Assembly (NCBI GenBank): GCA_946965045.2
Contig: OX337229.1
Span: forward strand, 2,480,001 to 2,544,000
Direction of reading: 5' to 3'
Length of the DNA stretch: 64,000 bases
Source of the DNA: Epithemia pelagica
Lineage: Eukaryota > Bacillariophyta > Bacillariophyceae > Surirellales > Surirellaceae
The notes below the pieces were generated by a model. That model was not told the origin of the DNA and did no database searches. It saw only the letters and a list, made by a program, of their open reading frames with translations. Each line of letters opens with the position of its first letter. The stretch's first letter is position 1. Made by a program: the position numbers and the translations under genes. Shown in pieces: positions 41,838 through 53,860 of this stretch.

Positions 41838-44800
41838 CTATAAGTGACACCATTTGCACATTCCAAAACCTGTGGATACTAGAGTTGTTCTCACGCGAAA
41901 CAAATGGCGACAAATCTTGTAGTACAATAGCCTCAAGTCAAACAGGAACAAGTATACCATCAAAGTTGCCGAACCCAAATTGCATTGCATCATCAGATAC
42001 CTTATGGCGTGGACTATAAGTGACAACAGTTTGACATTCCAAAACATGTGGATAATAGAGTTGTTCTCACGCGAAACAAATGGCGAAAAATCTTATAGTA
42101 CAATAGCCTCAAGTCGAACAAGAACAAGTATACCATCAAAGTTGCCGCACCCAAATTGCATTGCATTATTAGATACCTTATGGCGTAAACTATAAGTGAC
42201 AACAGTTTCACATTCCAAAACCTTTGGATACTAGAGTTGTTCTCACGCGAAACAAATGGCGACAATTCTTATAGTACAATAGCCTCAAGTCGAACAGGAA
42301 CAAGTATACCATCAAAGTTGCCACACACAAATTGCATTGCATCATCAGCTACCTTATGGCGTGGACTATAAGTGACAACAGTTTCACATTCCAAAACATG
42401 TGGATACTAGAGTTGTTCTCACGCGAAACAAATGGCGACAAATCTTAAAGTACTATAGCCTCAAGTCAAACAGGAACAAGTATACCATCAAAGTTGCCGC
42501 ACCCAAATTGCATTGCATCATCAGCTACCTTACGCGAAACAAATAGCGACAAATCTTATAGTACAATAGCCTCAAGTCGAACAGGAACAAGTATACCATC
42601 AAAGTTGCCGAACCCAAATTGCATTGCATCATCAGATACCCTATCGCGTGGACTATAAGTGACAACAGTTATACATTCCAAAACCTGTGGATACTACAGT
42701 TATCCTCACGCGAAACAAATGGCGACAAATCTTATAGTACAATAGCCTCAAGTCGAACAGGAACAAGTATACCATCAAAGTTGCCGCACCCAAATTGCAT
42801 TGCATCCTCAGATACCCTATCGCGTGGACAATAAGTGACAACAGTTTCACATTCCAAAACCTGTGGATACTAGAGTTGTTCTCACGGGAAACAAATGGCG
42901 ACAAATCATCTAGTACAATAGCCTCAAGTTGAACAGGAACAAGTATACCATCAAAGTTACCGAACCCAAATTGCATTGCATTATTAGATACCTTATGGCG
43001 TGGACTATAAGTGACATCAGTTTCACATTCCAAAACCTGTGGATACTAGAGTTGTTCTCACGCGAAACAAATGGCGACAAATCTTATAGTACAATAGCCT
43101 CAAGTCGAACAGGAACAAGTATACCATCAAAGTTGCCGCACCCAAATTGCATTCCATGATTAGATACCTTATGGCGTGGACTATAAGTGACAACAGTTTG
43201 AAATTCCAAAACCTGTGGATACTAGAGTTGTTCTCACGCGAAACAAATGGCGACAAATCATGAAGTACAATAGCCTCAAGTTGAACAGGAACAAGTATAC
43301 CATCAAAGTTGCCGCACCCAAATTGCATTGCATTATCAGCTACCTAATTACGTGGACTATAAGTGACATCAGTTTGACATTCCAAACCTGTGGATACTAG
43401 AGTTGTTCTCACGGGAAACAAATGGCGACAAATCTTATAGTACAATAGCCTCAAGTCGAACAGGAACAAGTATACCATCAAAGTTGCCGCACCCAAATTG
43501 CATTGCATCATTAGATACCTTATGGCGTGGACTATAAGTGACAACAGTTTCACATTCCAAAACCTGTGGATACAAGAGTTGTTTTCACGCGAAACAAATG
43601 GCGACAAATCTTGTAGTACAATAGCCTTAAGTCGAACAGGAACAAGTTTACCATTAAAGTAGCCACACCCAAATTTCATTGCATTATGAGATACCTTATG
43701 ACGTGGACTATAAATGAGAACAGATTCACATTCCAAAACCTGTGGATACTAGAGTTGTTCTCACGCGAAACAAATGGCGACAAATCATGTAGTGCAATAG
43801 CCTTAAGTCGAACAGGAACAAGTATACCATCAAAGTTCCCACACCCAAATTGCATTGCATTATAAGCTACTTTATGGCGTGGACTTTAAGTGACAGCAGT
43901 TTCACATTCCAAAACCTGTGGATACTAGAGTTGTTCTCACGCAAAACAAATGGCGACAAATCTTATAGTGCAATAGCCTCAAGTCGAACAGGACAAGTAT
44001 ACCATCAAAGTTGCCACACCCAAATTGCATTGTATGATCAGCTATCTTATAGCGTGGACTATAAGTCACATCAGTTTCACATTCCAAAACCTGTGGATAC
44101 TAGAGTTGTTCTCACGCGAAACAAATGGCGACAAATCTTATAGTACAATAGCCTCAAATCGAACAGGAACAAGTATACCATCAAAGTTGCCGAACCCAAA
44201 TTGCATTGCACCATCAGATACCTTATGGCGTGGACTATAAGTGACAACAGTTTCACATTCCAAAACCTGTGGATACAAGAGTTGTTCTCCCGCGAAACAA
44301 ATGGGGACAATTCTTATAGTACAATAGCCTCAAGTCGAACAGGAACAAGTAAACCATCAAAGTTGCCGCACCCAAATTGAATTGCATAATAAGATACCTT
44401 ATGTCGTGGACTATAAGTGACAACAGTTTCACATTCCAAAACCTTTGGATACTAGAGTTATTCTCACGCGAAACAAATGGCGACAAATCTTGTAGTACAA
44501 TAGCCTCAAGTCGAACAGGAACAAGTATACCATCAAAGTTGCCGCACCCAAATTGAATTGCATCATTAGATACCTTATGGCGTGGACTATAAGTGACAAC
44601 AGTTTGACATTCCAAAACCTGTGGATACTAGAGTTGTTCTCACGCGAAACAAATGGCAACAAATCTTATAGTACAATAGCCTCAAGTCAAACAGGAACAA
44701 GTATACCATCAAAGTTGCCGCACCCAAATTAAATTTCATCATCAGATACCTTATGGCGTGGACTATAAGTGACAACAGTTTCACATTCCAAAACCTGTGG

Positions 44801-47800
44801 ATACTAGAGTTATTCTCACGCGAAACAAATGGCGACAAATCTTATAGTACAATAGCCTCAAGTCAAACAGGAACAAGTATACCATCAAAGTTGCCGCACC
44901 CAAATTGCATTGCATCATCAGCTACCTTATGGCGTGGACTATAAGTGACAACAGTTTGACATTCCAAAACCTGTGGATACTAGAGTTGTTCTCACGCGAA
45001 ACAATTGGAGACAAATCATGTAGTACAATAGCTCAAGTGGAACAGGAACAAGTATACCATCAAAGTTGCCAAACCCAAATTGCATTGCATTATCAGCTAC
45101 CTAATGGCGTGGACAATAAGTGACAACAGTTTCACATTCCAAAACCTTTGGATACTAGAGTTGTTCTCACGCGAAACAAATGGCGACAAATCATGAAGTA
45201 CAATAGCCTCAAGTTGAACAGGAACAAGTATACCATCAAAGTTGCCGCACCTAAATTGCATTCCATGATTAGATACCTTATGGCGTGGACTATAAGTGAC
45301 AACAGTTTCACATTCCAAAACCTGTGGATACTAGAGTTGTTCTCACGCGAAACAAATGGCGACAAATCTTATAGTACAATAGCCTCAAGTCGAACAGGAA
45401 CAAGTATACCATCAAAGTTGCCGAACCCAAATTGCATTGCATCATCAGCTTCCTTATGGCGTGGACCATAAGTGAAATCAGTTTCACATTCCAAAACCTT
45501 TGGATACTAGAGTTGTTCTCACGCGAAACAAATGGCGACTAATCTTGTAGTACAATAGCCTCAAGTCGAACAGGAACAAGTTTACCATCAAAGTTGCCGC
45601 AACCGAATTGCATTGCATCATCAGCTACCTTATGGCGTGGACTATAAGTGACATCAGTTTCACATTCCAAAACCTGTGGATACTAGAGTTGTTCTCACGG
45701 GAAACAAATGGCGACAAATCATCTAGTACAATAGCCTCAAGTTGAACAGGAACAAGTATACCATCAAAGTTGCCGCACCCAAATTGCATTGCATTATCAG
45801 ATACTTTATGGCGTGGACTATAAGTGACAACAGTTTCACATTCCAAAACCTTTGGATACTAGAGTTGTTCTCACGCGAAACAAATGGCGACAAATCATGA
45901 AGTACAATAGCCTCAAGTTGAACAGGAACAAGTATACCATCAAAGTTGCCGCACCCAAATTGCATTCCATGATTAGATACCTTATGGCGTGGACTATAAG
46001 TGACAACAGTTTCACATTCCAAAACCTGTGGATACTAGAGTTGTTCTCACGCGAAACAAATGGCGACAAATCTTATAGTGCAATAGCCTCAAGTTGAACA
46101 GGAACAAGTATACCATCAAAGTTGCCGCACCCAAATTGCATTGCATTATCAGATACTTTATGGCGTGGACTATAAGTGACAACAGTTTCACATTCCAAAA
46201 CCTGTGGATACTAGAGTTGTTCTCACGCGAAACAAATGGCGACAAATCTTGTAGTGCAATAGCCTCAAGTTGAACAGGAACAAGTATACCATCAAAGTTG
46301 CCACACCCAAATTGCATTGTATGATCAGCTACCTTATGGCGTGGACTATAAGTCACATCAGTTTCACATTCCAAAACCTGTGGATACTAGAGTTGTTCTC
46401 ACGCGAAACAAATGGCGACAAATCTTGTAGTGCAATAGCCTCAAGTTGAACAGGAACAAGTATACCATCAAAGTTGCCACACCCAAATTGCATTGTATGA
46501 TCAGCTACCTTATGGCGTGGACTATAAGTCACATCAGTTTCACATTCCAAAACCTGTGGATACTAGAGTTGTTCTCACGCGAAACAAATGGCGACTAATC
46601 TTGTAGTACAATAGCCTCAAGTCGAACAGGAACAAGTTTACCATCAAAGTTGCCGAACCCAAATTGCATTGCATCATCAGATATCGTATGGCGTGGACTA
46701 TAAGTGACATCAGTTTCACATTCCAAAACCTGTGGATACTAGAGTTGTTCTCACGGGAAACAAATGGCGACAAATCATCTAGTACAATAGCCTCAAAAAA
46801 CAGGAACAAGTATACCATCAAAGTTGCCGCACCCAAATTGCATTGCATTATCAGATACTTTATGGCGTGGACTATAAGTGACAACAGTTTCACATTCCAA
46901 AACCTTTGGATACTAGAGTTGTTCTCACGCGAAACAAATGGCGACAAATCATGAAGTACAATAGCCTCAAGTTGAACAGGAACAAGTATACCATCAAAGT
47001 TGCCGCACCCAAATTGCATTCCATGATTAGATACCTTATGGCGTGGACTATAAGTGACAACAGTTTCACATTCCAAAACCTGTGGATACTAGAGTTGTTC
47101 TCACGCGAAACAAATGGCGACAAATCATGAAGTACAATAGCCTCAAGTTGAACAGGAACAAGTATACCATCAAAGTTGCCGCACCCAAATTGCATTCCAT
47201 GATTAGATACCTTATGGCGTGGACCATAAGTGAAATCAGTTTCACATTCCAAAACCTGTGGATACTAGAGTTGTTCTCACGGGAAACAAATGGCGACAAA
47301 TCTTATAGTACAATAGCCTCAAGTCGAACAGGAACAAGTATACCATCAAAGTTGCCGAACCCAAATTGCATTGCATCATCAGCTTCCTTATGGCGTGGAC
47401 CATAAGTGAAATCAGTTTCACATTCCAAAACCTTTGGATACTAGAGTTGTTCTCACGCGAAACAAATGGCGACTAATCTTGTAGTACAATAGCCTCAAGT
47501 CGAACAGGAACAAGTTTACCATCAAAGTTGCCGCAACCGAATTGCATTGCATCATCAGCTACCTTATGGCGTGGACTATAAGTGACATCAGTTTCACATT
47601 CCAAAACCTGTGGATACTAGAGTTGTTCTCACGGGAAACAAATGGCGACAAATCATCTAGTACAATAGCCTCAAGTTGAACAGGAACAAGTATACCATCA
47701 AAGTTGCCGCACCCAAATTGCATTGCATTATCAGATACTTTATGGCGTGGACTATAAGTGACAACAGTTTCACATTCCAAAACCTTTGGATACTAGAGTT

Positions 47801-48498
47801 GTTCTCACGCGAAACAAATGGCGACAAATCATGAAGTACAATAGCCTCAAGTTGAACAGGAACAAGTATACCATCAAAGTTGCCGCACCCAAATTGCATT
47901 CCATGATTAGATACCTTATGGCGTGGACTATAAGTGACAACAGTTTCACATTCCAAAACCTTTGGATACTAGAGTTGTTCTCACGCGAAACAAATGGCGA
48001 CAAATCTTATAGTGCAATAGCCTCAAGTTGAACAGGAACAAGTATACCATCAAAGTTGCCGCACCCAAATTGCATTGCATTATCAGATACTTTATGGCGT
48101 GGACTATAAGTGACAACAGTTTCACATTCCAAAACCTGTGGATACTAGAGTTGTTCTCACGCGAAACAAATGGCGACAAATCTTGTAGTGCAATAGCCTC
48201 AAGTTGAACAGGAACAAGTATACCATCAAAGTTGCCACACCCAAATTGCATTGTATGATCAGCTACCTTATGGCGTGGACTATAAGTCACATCAGTTTCA
48301 CATTCCAAAACCTGTGGATACTAGAGTTTTTTGCACGCGAAACAAATGGCGACTAATCTTGTAGTACAATAGCCTCAAGTCGAACGGAAACAAGTATACC
48401 ATCAAAGTTGCCGAACCCAAATTGCATTGCATCATCAGATATCGTATGGCGTGGAATATAAGTGACAACAGTTTCACATTCCGAAACCTGTGGATACT
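41838..48498. repeat. 176-bp satellite array, ~38 units, inside the Helitron
   Basis: Consecutive occurrences of ATTCCAAAACCTGTGGATAC are 176 bp apart (for example the first four near 41861, 42037, 42213 and 42389). Each unit also contains GTTGTTCTCACGCGAAACAA, GGAACAAGTATACCATCAAA and ACCTTATGGCGTGGACTATA. Units differ by scattered substitutions. One unit near 42530 lacks ~66 bp. The array starts ~55 bp after the Rep-helicase stop and ends ~135 bp before the right inverted repeat. ORFs of 70-180 aa recur on both strands but follow the repeat; 176 is not a multiple of three, so frames shift each unit. Confidence 0.95.
45132..48308. repeat. higher-order repeat in the satellite: ~1.24-kb block duplicated at 1,934-bp offset
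   Basis: The sequence 45132-46374 recurs at 47066-48308 with a constant offset of 1,934 bp, that is 11 satellite units less 2 bp. Repeat-derived translations within the two blocks are almost identical, whereas neighbouring units diverge more. This is the signature of a recent multi-unit duplication. Confidence 0.75.
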
Positions 48499-48633
48499 TG
48501 AATTCCATAACTACTCCCAGGAGTACAGAGCAAGTTCAGCTAAACCGTCTCTCTTTATTCTCACTCCTAAGTAGTCTACATATTTCAGTACTTCTGGTTC
48601 GTTCAGTCACGGATTCCACTGCACAGATAAAAG

Positions 48634-48650
48634 ATACTGAACTTAGTCGA
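48634..48650 (-). repeat. Helitron 3' subterminal inverted repeat
   Basis: ATACTGAACTTAGTCGA, inverted match (16/17) to the first 17 nt of the element, 24 nt from the right boundary. Confidence 0.85.
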
Positions 48651-48656
48651 CTCTTT

Positions 48657-48669
48657 ACCGCGAAGCGGT
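48657..48669. repeat. Helitron 3' terminal hairpin
   Basis: ACCGC-GAA-GCGGT: a perfect 5-bp stem with a GAA loop, five bases from the right boundary. The core heptamer GCGAAGC is known to form an exceptionally stable DNA mini-hairpin, which suits the proposed role of the 3' hairpin in ending rolling-circle transfer. Confidence 0.85.
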
Positions 48670-48674
48670 CCAAT

Positions 48675-48880
48675 ATCCAATTATTTGAATCCCAAGATAT
48701 TTGGTTCCCCCATAAGTGCGATCCGAAGCCAGGACAGACAGACTGGAGCAACACGCGTCATTCAAAGATCGTATCGTTCACATAAAAACCTAAAACATCA
48801 GCAGTTGGACAAGTGCCGTTGGAAATCAATCACTCTCTCATGATCCGCGCGTTTTTCATTTCATTCTCATCATCATCATC
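48675..48880 (+). promoter_or_regulatory. DUF1517-C 5' flank, conserved block
   Basis: Homologous to 25220-25417 upstream of DUF1517-A across ~200 bp, with the shared AACATCAGCAGTTGGACAAG run and a TCATCA repeat before the ATG. Its upstream half was displaced by the Helitron: the natural continuation is 30340-31723. The proximal ~200 bp promoter is therefore kept, the distal part lies 17 kb away. Confidence 0.6.
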
Positions 48881-50238
48881 ATGCTTCTGAAGTCTCGCTT
48901 TGTCCTGCTGCTTCTGGTACTAGGAGGGGAGGTTCCATCCTTGTCCTTGGCATTTTCGGCCTCGTCATCCTCCTCAGGTCTGGTTCGATCCATTCATTCA
49001 CCGGTGTTGGTTCAAATGACAACCTCTTCCTTCCAAGATTTGGATCCACAGCAAGAACAAGAACCTTTTGCACGACCAACATCAACGACCACCAAGAATC
49101 CGACACCGGTATTGCTTTCCGTCTGGAAGGACTTGACACAGTCCATCTCTTCGTCATCCTCTGTGTCTCTGCCATCGATCATGGCCACTCTCTGTTTGGC
49201 CGCTGCACTTTCCTTGACACTCTTGTCGTCTCCGGATCCGGCGTGGGCGATCGTATCGGGAAGTCGCATGGGTGCTCGCACCATGAGTCGTCCCGCACCC
49301 CGCGCCAGTTCTTATGGTGGTAGTCGTAGTCGAGGATCTTATGGTGGTGGTGGCTATCGGAGGAATGGTGTGACGATTGCGCCCGTTGTGCCCATTGTCC
49401 GGGGGCGATCCCATTCCCATCCAACGCCCATTGTCGCTGGACCGGAAGTCGCGACGCCCCTCTCACTGCGGGTACCCTCGGATGATGAGATCCTTCTCGG
49501 AGTCTTGGAATTTTTTTTATCTGGATCTGGGTCCCTCCTGTGCACCATGCCGTAAATCGTGCCGTATCCGGAGTTGGGACCTCCCTATCCGGAGTTTGGA
49601 CGACCTTGGATACCATGTTGTCGTCGTCGGCTTTGGGACGCGGTGTTACCGTCGCCCAACTCAGTGTCGCCTTGGAAATTCCCAATCGAGACGATGAGAA
49701 TTCCCTCTTGTCCATTTTGGATCGATTGGCCCAAACGGCTCGGACCGATTCTCGTGTGGGCCTTCAAAATTTGACCAGTCAAGTGGCCTTGGAACTCTTG
49801 AGACGCAAGGCTTCCATTGTTTCGGCGCATGCCGAATCCAAAAAGTTCATGTCGATCGAACCGGCGCAACGAAACTTTACTGTCCGCACGGTTCAAGAAC
49901 GAGCAAAATTTGAACAAGAAACGGCGATCAGTCAATATGGTGGTGTCATTTATTCCGGCGCGAGTTCGACCACTTCTTCTTCATCGAGTAGTAGTAGTAG
50001 CGATAAGGCGACAGTGGCAGTGGTGACCTTGGTCATTGCCATTGACGGCGATTCCACTACCTTGCCGGCCATTCGATCCATGGCGAACGTGGAACAAGCC
50101 TTGCAACGCATTGCCACGGATGCCAAGATTTCGGATTGTTTGCAAAGTGCCGAAATCTTGTGGACCCCTCAAGATCGATCGGAAACCTTGACCCTCCAAG
50201 ATGTCATTGCGGATTATCCCAAACTACGCACCGTCTAG
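48881..50238 (+). pseudogene. DUF1517 copy C, frameshifted
   Basis: Full-length homologue of copies A and B. Reading from the ATG gives the same bipartite leader and Gly/Ser-rich segment, but at ~49511-49532 a net loss of 10 nt relative to copy B (in a T-rich run) shifts the frame, and translation stops at 49555 after ~224 aa. The rest of the domain (RDDENSLLSILDRLAQ to DVIADYPKLRTV) is open in another frame to 50238 with no further break. No intron with good GT-AG signals restores the frame. A working short product without the DUF1517 core seems unlikely. A base-calling error of 10 nt is also unlikely. Confidence 0.78.
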
Positions 50239-50514
50239 AAGACAGACAAACATATATACACACCGTAGATGCAGATTATTATTGGTGGGATCACATGTAC
50301 CACATAGGGTGTCCCACATGCTGCGACCAACACAAGAAGTATCAATTCAAATTCAAAACATGAAGTGTATCCACATCCATGACTGTGAACTCATAAAAAC
50401 CATTAAGGTCAAATGTGAATGCAGCAAATTCCTACATCCAGTAATGTTCTTGTAGGTTTCATTCGCTCCTCCCCCAGAATAGAAGTCCCGTTGTTCCACA
50501 GTCTGTAGCATCAT

Positions 50515-52922
50515 CTATGAGGCATACATGGCCTCAATAAGGTCCTTGTACTTGTCAGCAGTCACGGAACGCTTGAGTTTCAAGGTGGGTGTGAGTTCGC
50601 CTCCCTTTTCGGTAAAGTCGGTTGGTACCAGAGCATATTTGCCAATGCGTTGGGCATGACTTGTGGCCTTGTCATTGGCCGCCGCCAGGCCCTGTTTCAA
50701 ATAATCGATCCAGTAGGGATCGTTGGCGGCTTGCTGGGTCGTGGTGGCAGTGCTTTGAGGAACGGCTTGTCGGGCGGCCGGTGTCAAGGACGTGGTCGCA
50801 ACACCATCCTGGTCCATTTCCACCTGGAGACAGAGCAAGACGGTCAAGAATTTGCGTCGATCTCCAATGACCATGGCATTACTCAATGCCGGCATGGTCG
50901 ATTTGAGGACACTTTCAATCAAGACGGGTGGAATGTTTTCCCCACCCGACGTGACAATGAGTTCCTTGATGCGACCAGTAATGGAGATGAATCCCGACGG
51001 TCCCTCGTCAATCCGTGGGTCGTCATGATGGTCCATTTCAATGACATCGCCCGAATACAACCACCCCTGATCGTCCATGGTTTCCCTGGTTTTGTCCGGC
51101 ATGTTCATGTATCCCGCAAACAAGTGTCGTCCGGTGTAACTCAATTCTCCCGTTTCGGGGTTTCGACGGGTTTGGGAACCCACAATGGGACAACCGACGG
51201 TTCCTACACAAAAGGCGGAAAGCGTATTGGCCGAATGAGGTCCGGTACATTCCGATTGTCCAAAGACATCCATAATGGGCATGTCCAAACTCATAAAGTA
51301 ACGAATAACCTTGGGTTCCATGGGAGCAGCTCCCGCCATGAAGGAGTGGCACCGATCCAATCCCAAGGCTTGATGGACCTTGCTCAACAATATCTTGGAC
51401 ATGTAGTATGTAATGGGCAAGTATCGTGTCCAAGAAAAGGATTGGAGGGCATTATAATCCATACTCTCCCAATAGGCCAAGGCTTCACCCTTGGCCCATG
51501 AGGCGAAGACTTTCTTAATACCAGTCGTGGATTTGGACACCACTTGCAATTTTTCTGTCCATAGTAGTATGGGGTGGAACAAAGAAACCAACAACCGGGG
51601 GTCAGTGACACGAGACACAATCTCCATGACAAGGACAGCATGATGCCAAAGAACCCCTGGTGACCATCCGTTCTCTCTCGCATTGCCTGCCAGCCGCAAG
51701 CAGAATGACACGTACCATAAAATTTTTCCCAGACTCGAGGAACGCCAAAAAAGACGGTTGGTCGAACTTCCAGCAAGAGGGGTCCGAGGGAACCCTTGAG
51801 AGCATCGGGTTGGGCAAAGTAAATTTGCATGCCCGTTTGAATGGGAAGATAGATATCCAACAATTGGGCGGCAATGTGACTGAGGGGCAAATAGGAGACC
51901 ATGCAATCGCGTTCCGACAATTCTCCAGCATGCGAGACGGCCAAGTGGGATACTGTTTTGGCTTGCCAGGTAATATTGTAATGGGTAATCATGACAGCCT
52001 TGGGAGGACCGGTCGTACCACTGGTATAAATCAAGGAACAGGTATGACCCGGTTGCCATGCCTCAGTTCGTTGGGCCAACATGGCCTTCAACTGTTCGTC
52101 CTTGTCCTTGTCGTTGGTTGGATTCCCCAAGGCACAAAATTCGTCAAAGGTGTAGACGGGGATTCCTCCACATTGCGCTTTCACACTATCTGGAATGGTG
52201 GCCTTCTTGTCGTTGTCGTCGCTGTACAAGCCATAGACCACCAGGGCTTGCAATTGGGGTTTCAAGTCTTTCGCAATGGCATAGTACTTTTGCAATTGTG
52301 CCAGACCGTGAACGACCACCACCTTGGCCTTGGAATGCTGGGAAATGTATCGACAGGCCTCGGTTTCATTCGTGGCATAAATGCCCACCGAGACGCCACC
52401 GGCGGCCATGGCACCCAAACTGGCAAACAACCATTCGGGGGCATTGAATCCCAATATATTGACACTGTCAAAGGGTTGAAATCCCAATCGAAGCAAGGCC
52501 TTGCCAAACAAGGATACTTGATTCCGATACTCTTGCCACGTCCACGTCGTCCACGGTACTTGTGCCGCCGTTTGGCCCTGCAATAGGATGATATATGGTG
52601 TTGTTTCGGAATGGGTACTGTGTGAGAAGGGACACGAGGAGGTTGATACACCAAATGTTGTTTGTTTGTGTATTCCTTCGTTCTAGTATTCCGTACGTAC
52701 CGTTTTGGGTCGTTTGTGAAACAAGGCTGGTGTCTTGGGAATGCGTTGGACGGTCCGATCCATGGCTTGAAAAATAGTTTCGGGAGTTTCGGCCGCTCGA
52801 CCCGATGTGCCCATGCGAATGCGGACTTGTTGTTTGACATGGGAGGTGGACCATGGCAAGGATGGATCGTCCACGGGAAGAGTCGTCGTAGTCGTAGTCG
52901 TAGTCGTAGTCGTAGTGGTCAT
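50515..52922 (-). CDS. long-chain acyl-CoA synthetase, bubblegum (ACSBG) type, copy C (intact)
   Basis: Three exons with the same splice phases as copy A: 52922-52701, 52577-51716, 51554-50515; introns of 123 and 161 nt; 707 aa. AMP-binding signature CSLIYTSGTTGPPKAVMITH; later FGQSECTGPHS, GWLYSGDV, GFISITGRIKELIVTSGGEN and TPTLKLKRSVTADKY. It is clearly diverged from copies A and B (for example NDKKATIPDSVKAQCGG in the middle and a longer C-terminal linker). The first exon begins with a 13-threonine run from a GTAGTC hexanucleotide repeat. It converges on DUF1517-C with 277 bp between stops. Probably the second working ACSBG of the cluster. Confidence 0.9.
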
Positions 52923-53860
52923 GATGAGGATGAAGATGAGGAAATTGGATAATCTCGGATGATCTTGATTCTTCTCTAGGAAGTATTATGAGACCTTGTC
53001 GAATCAACTTGTTGTCTCCAGAAAGAGTATCTTGTGTATCTTGTTTGCATCTTTCACACTTCATACACCAAACAAAGAGATAAAAGATACCCTGTCTCGC
53101 CTGTTGTGTCTGTCAAAGTGCGGCGCGATTACGATTACCGCTTGTTGGTCTTGGTCTTGGTGTTCGCCGGGTGACGTGTCTTACTCGTGACTTTAGAAAC
53201 CAGATAGGGACTGGAGTCCTGGATTGGAGTCATTCGTGTGAGGGGGCATTTTTTCTGTCCCAAAATCTACTTCCCAGAAGAACTAACAGTTTTCGAATAT
53301 TGAGATCAATTCCCGTACAAATACTCCCTTGCATTCACATTCCGTAAGCGCTGGGGGATACATCGACGGCGCATCCAAGAAGACATTACGGAATTCCGTG
53401 GCACCGGGACTTTGGTGTAAACATTCCCGGAAGCACACATAAACTCGATCGGATACTTTGCCAAAGCATCCCTCTCTCATGCCATTGTCTCTTCTCTGGC
53501 GACACACCTCAACAGACAGATATCAGCAATACGCGCACAAGAATTTAAAAGCCGAATCCTAAAAACTCAGCGCGCCAGATTGGAACAACGAGGCTTCGCC
53601 CCACAGATGCCACTATACACGCCATTCTCTCTAGCACAATTCTTCCCGGCAGAACACCAGCCCCACCTGCTTTGCGGTACAGCCGCTTAGCAGCACCTGC
53701 ACATCATAGACCACTAAATTTAACAAACATTCCAAGTGCTTGGTTGCGATGGTGCTGATCATCATCACTTGTGGTACCGTTCCTATTGGTTCCTGCTCTA
53801 TCCTTGCAGCATAATATCATTCATTCGTTTTAGTGCCAGCGCGAGGCAACAACCTGTATC
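52923..53860. other. intergenic, includes start of duplicated coiled-coil unit
   Basis: No supported gene. GGAATTCCGTGGCACCGGGA at ~53392 and AGTGCTTGGTTGCGATGGTG at ~53731 recur at ~55919 and ~55959, so the duplication that produced the two coiled-coil genes includes part of this flank. Confidence 0.6.

Larger units (their letters stand above)
31724..48674 (+). mobile_element. large Helitron (Helitron2/Helentron-like structure), ~16.95 kb
   Basis: Boundaries come from comparison with the uninterrupted copy at 25219/25220: flanking homology ends at 31723 and resumes at 48675. Without the insertion the ACSBG-B to DUF1517-C start distance is 1,590 bp, against 1,583 bp in the intact unit. The left end is 5'-TC. 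The first 17 nt recur inverted (16/17) at 48634-48650, followed by a perfect hairpin at 48657-48669 and five more bases (CCAAT). Asymmetric terminal inverted repeats with a 3' hairpin are known for Helitron2/Helentron elements; the canonical CTRR 3' end is absent. The element encodes a HUH Rep-PIF1 helicase on the + strand, agreeing with the orientation of the ends. Junction bases are T at left and A at right; a T/T target cannot be excluded. Confidence 0.82.

Noticed and set aside
41838-48498. The regular array looked at first like a CRISPR array or a family of ~120-aa proteins
   Set aside because: The period is 176 bp with no distinct spacers, and it sits in a eukaryotic transposon. The repeated ORFs simply mirror the monomer in shifting frames (176 is not divisible by three).
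31724-48674. The inverted repeats as ends of a DNA (TIR) transposon with a transposase
   Set aside because: The right repeat is 24 nt inside the boundary and is followed by a hairpin, no target-site duplication is seen, and the only enzyme is a Helitron Rep-helicase.
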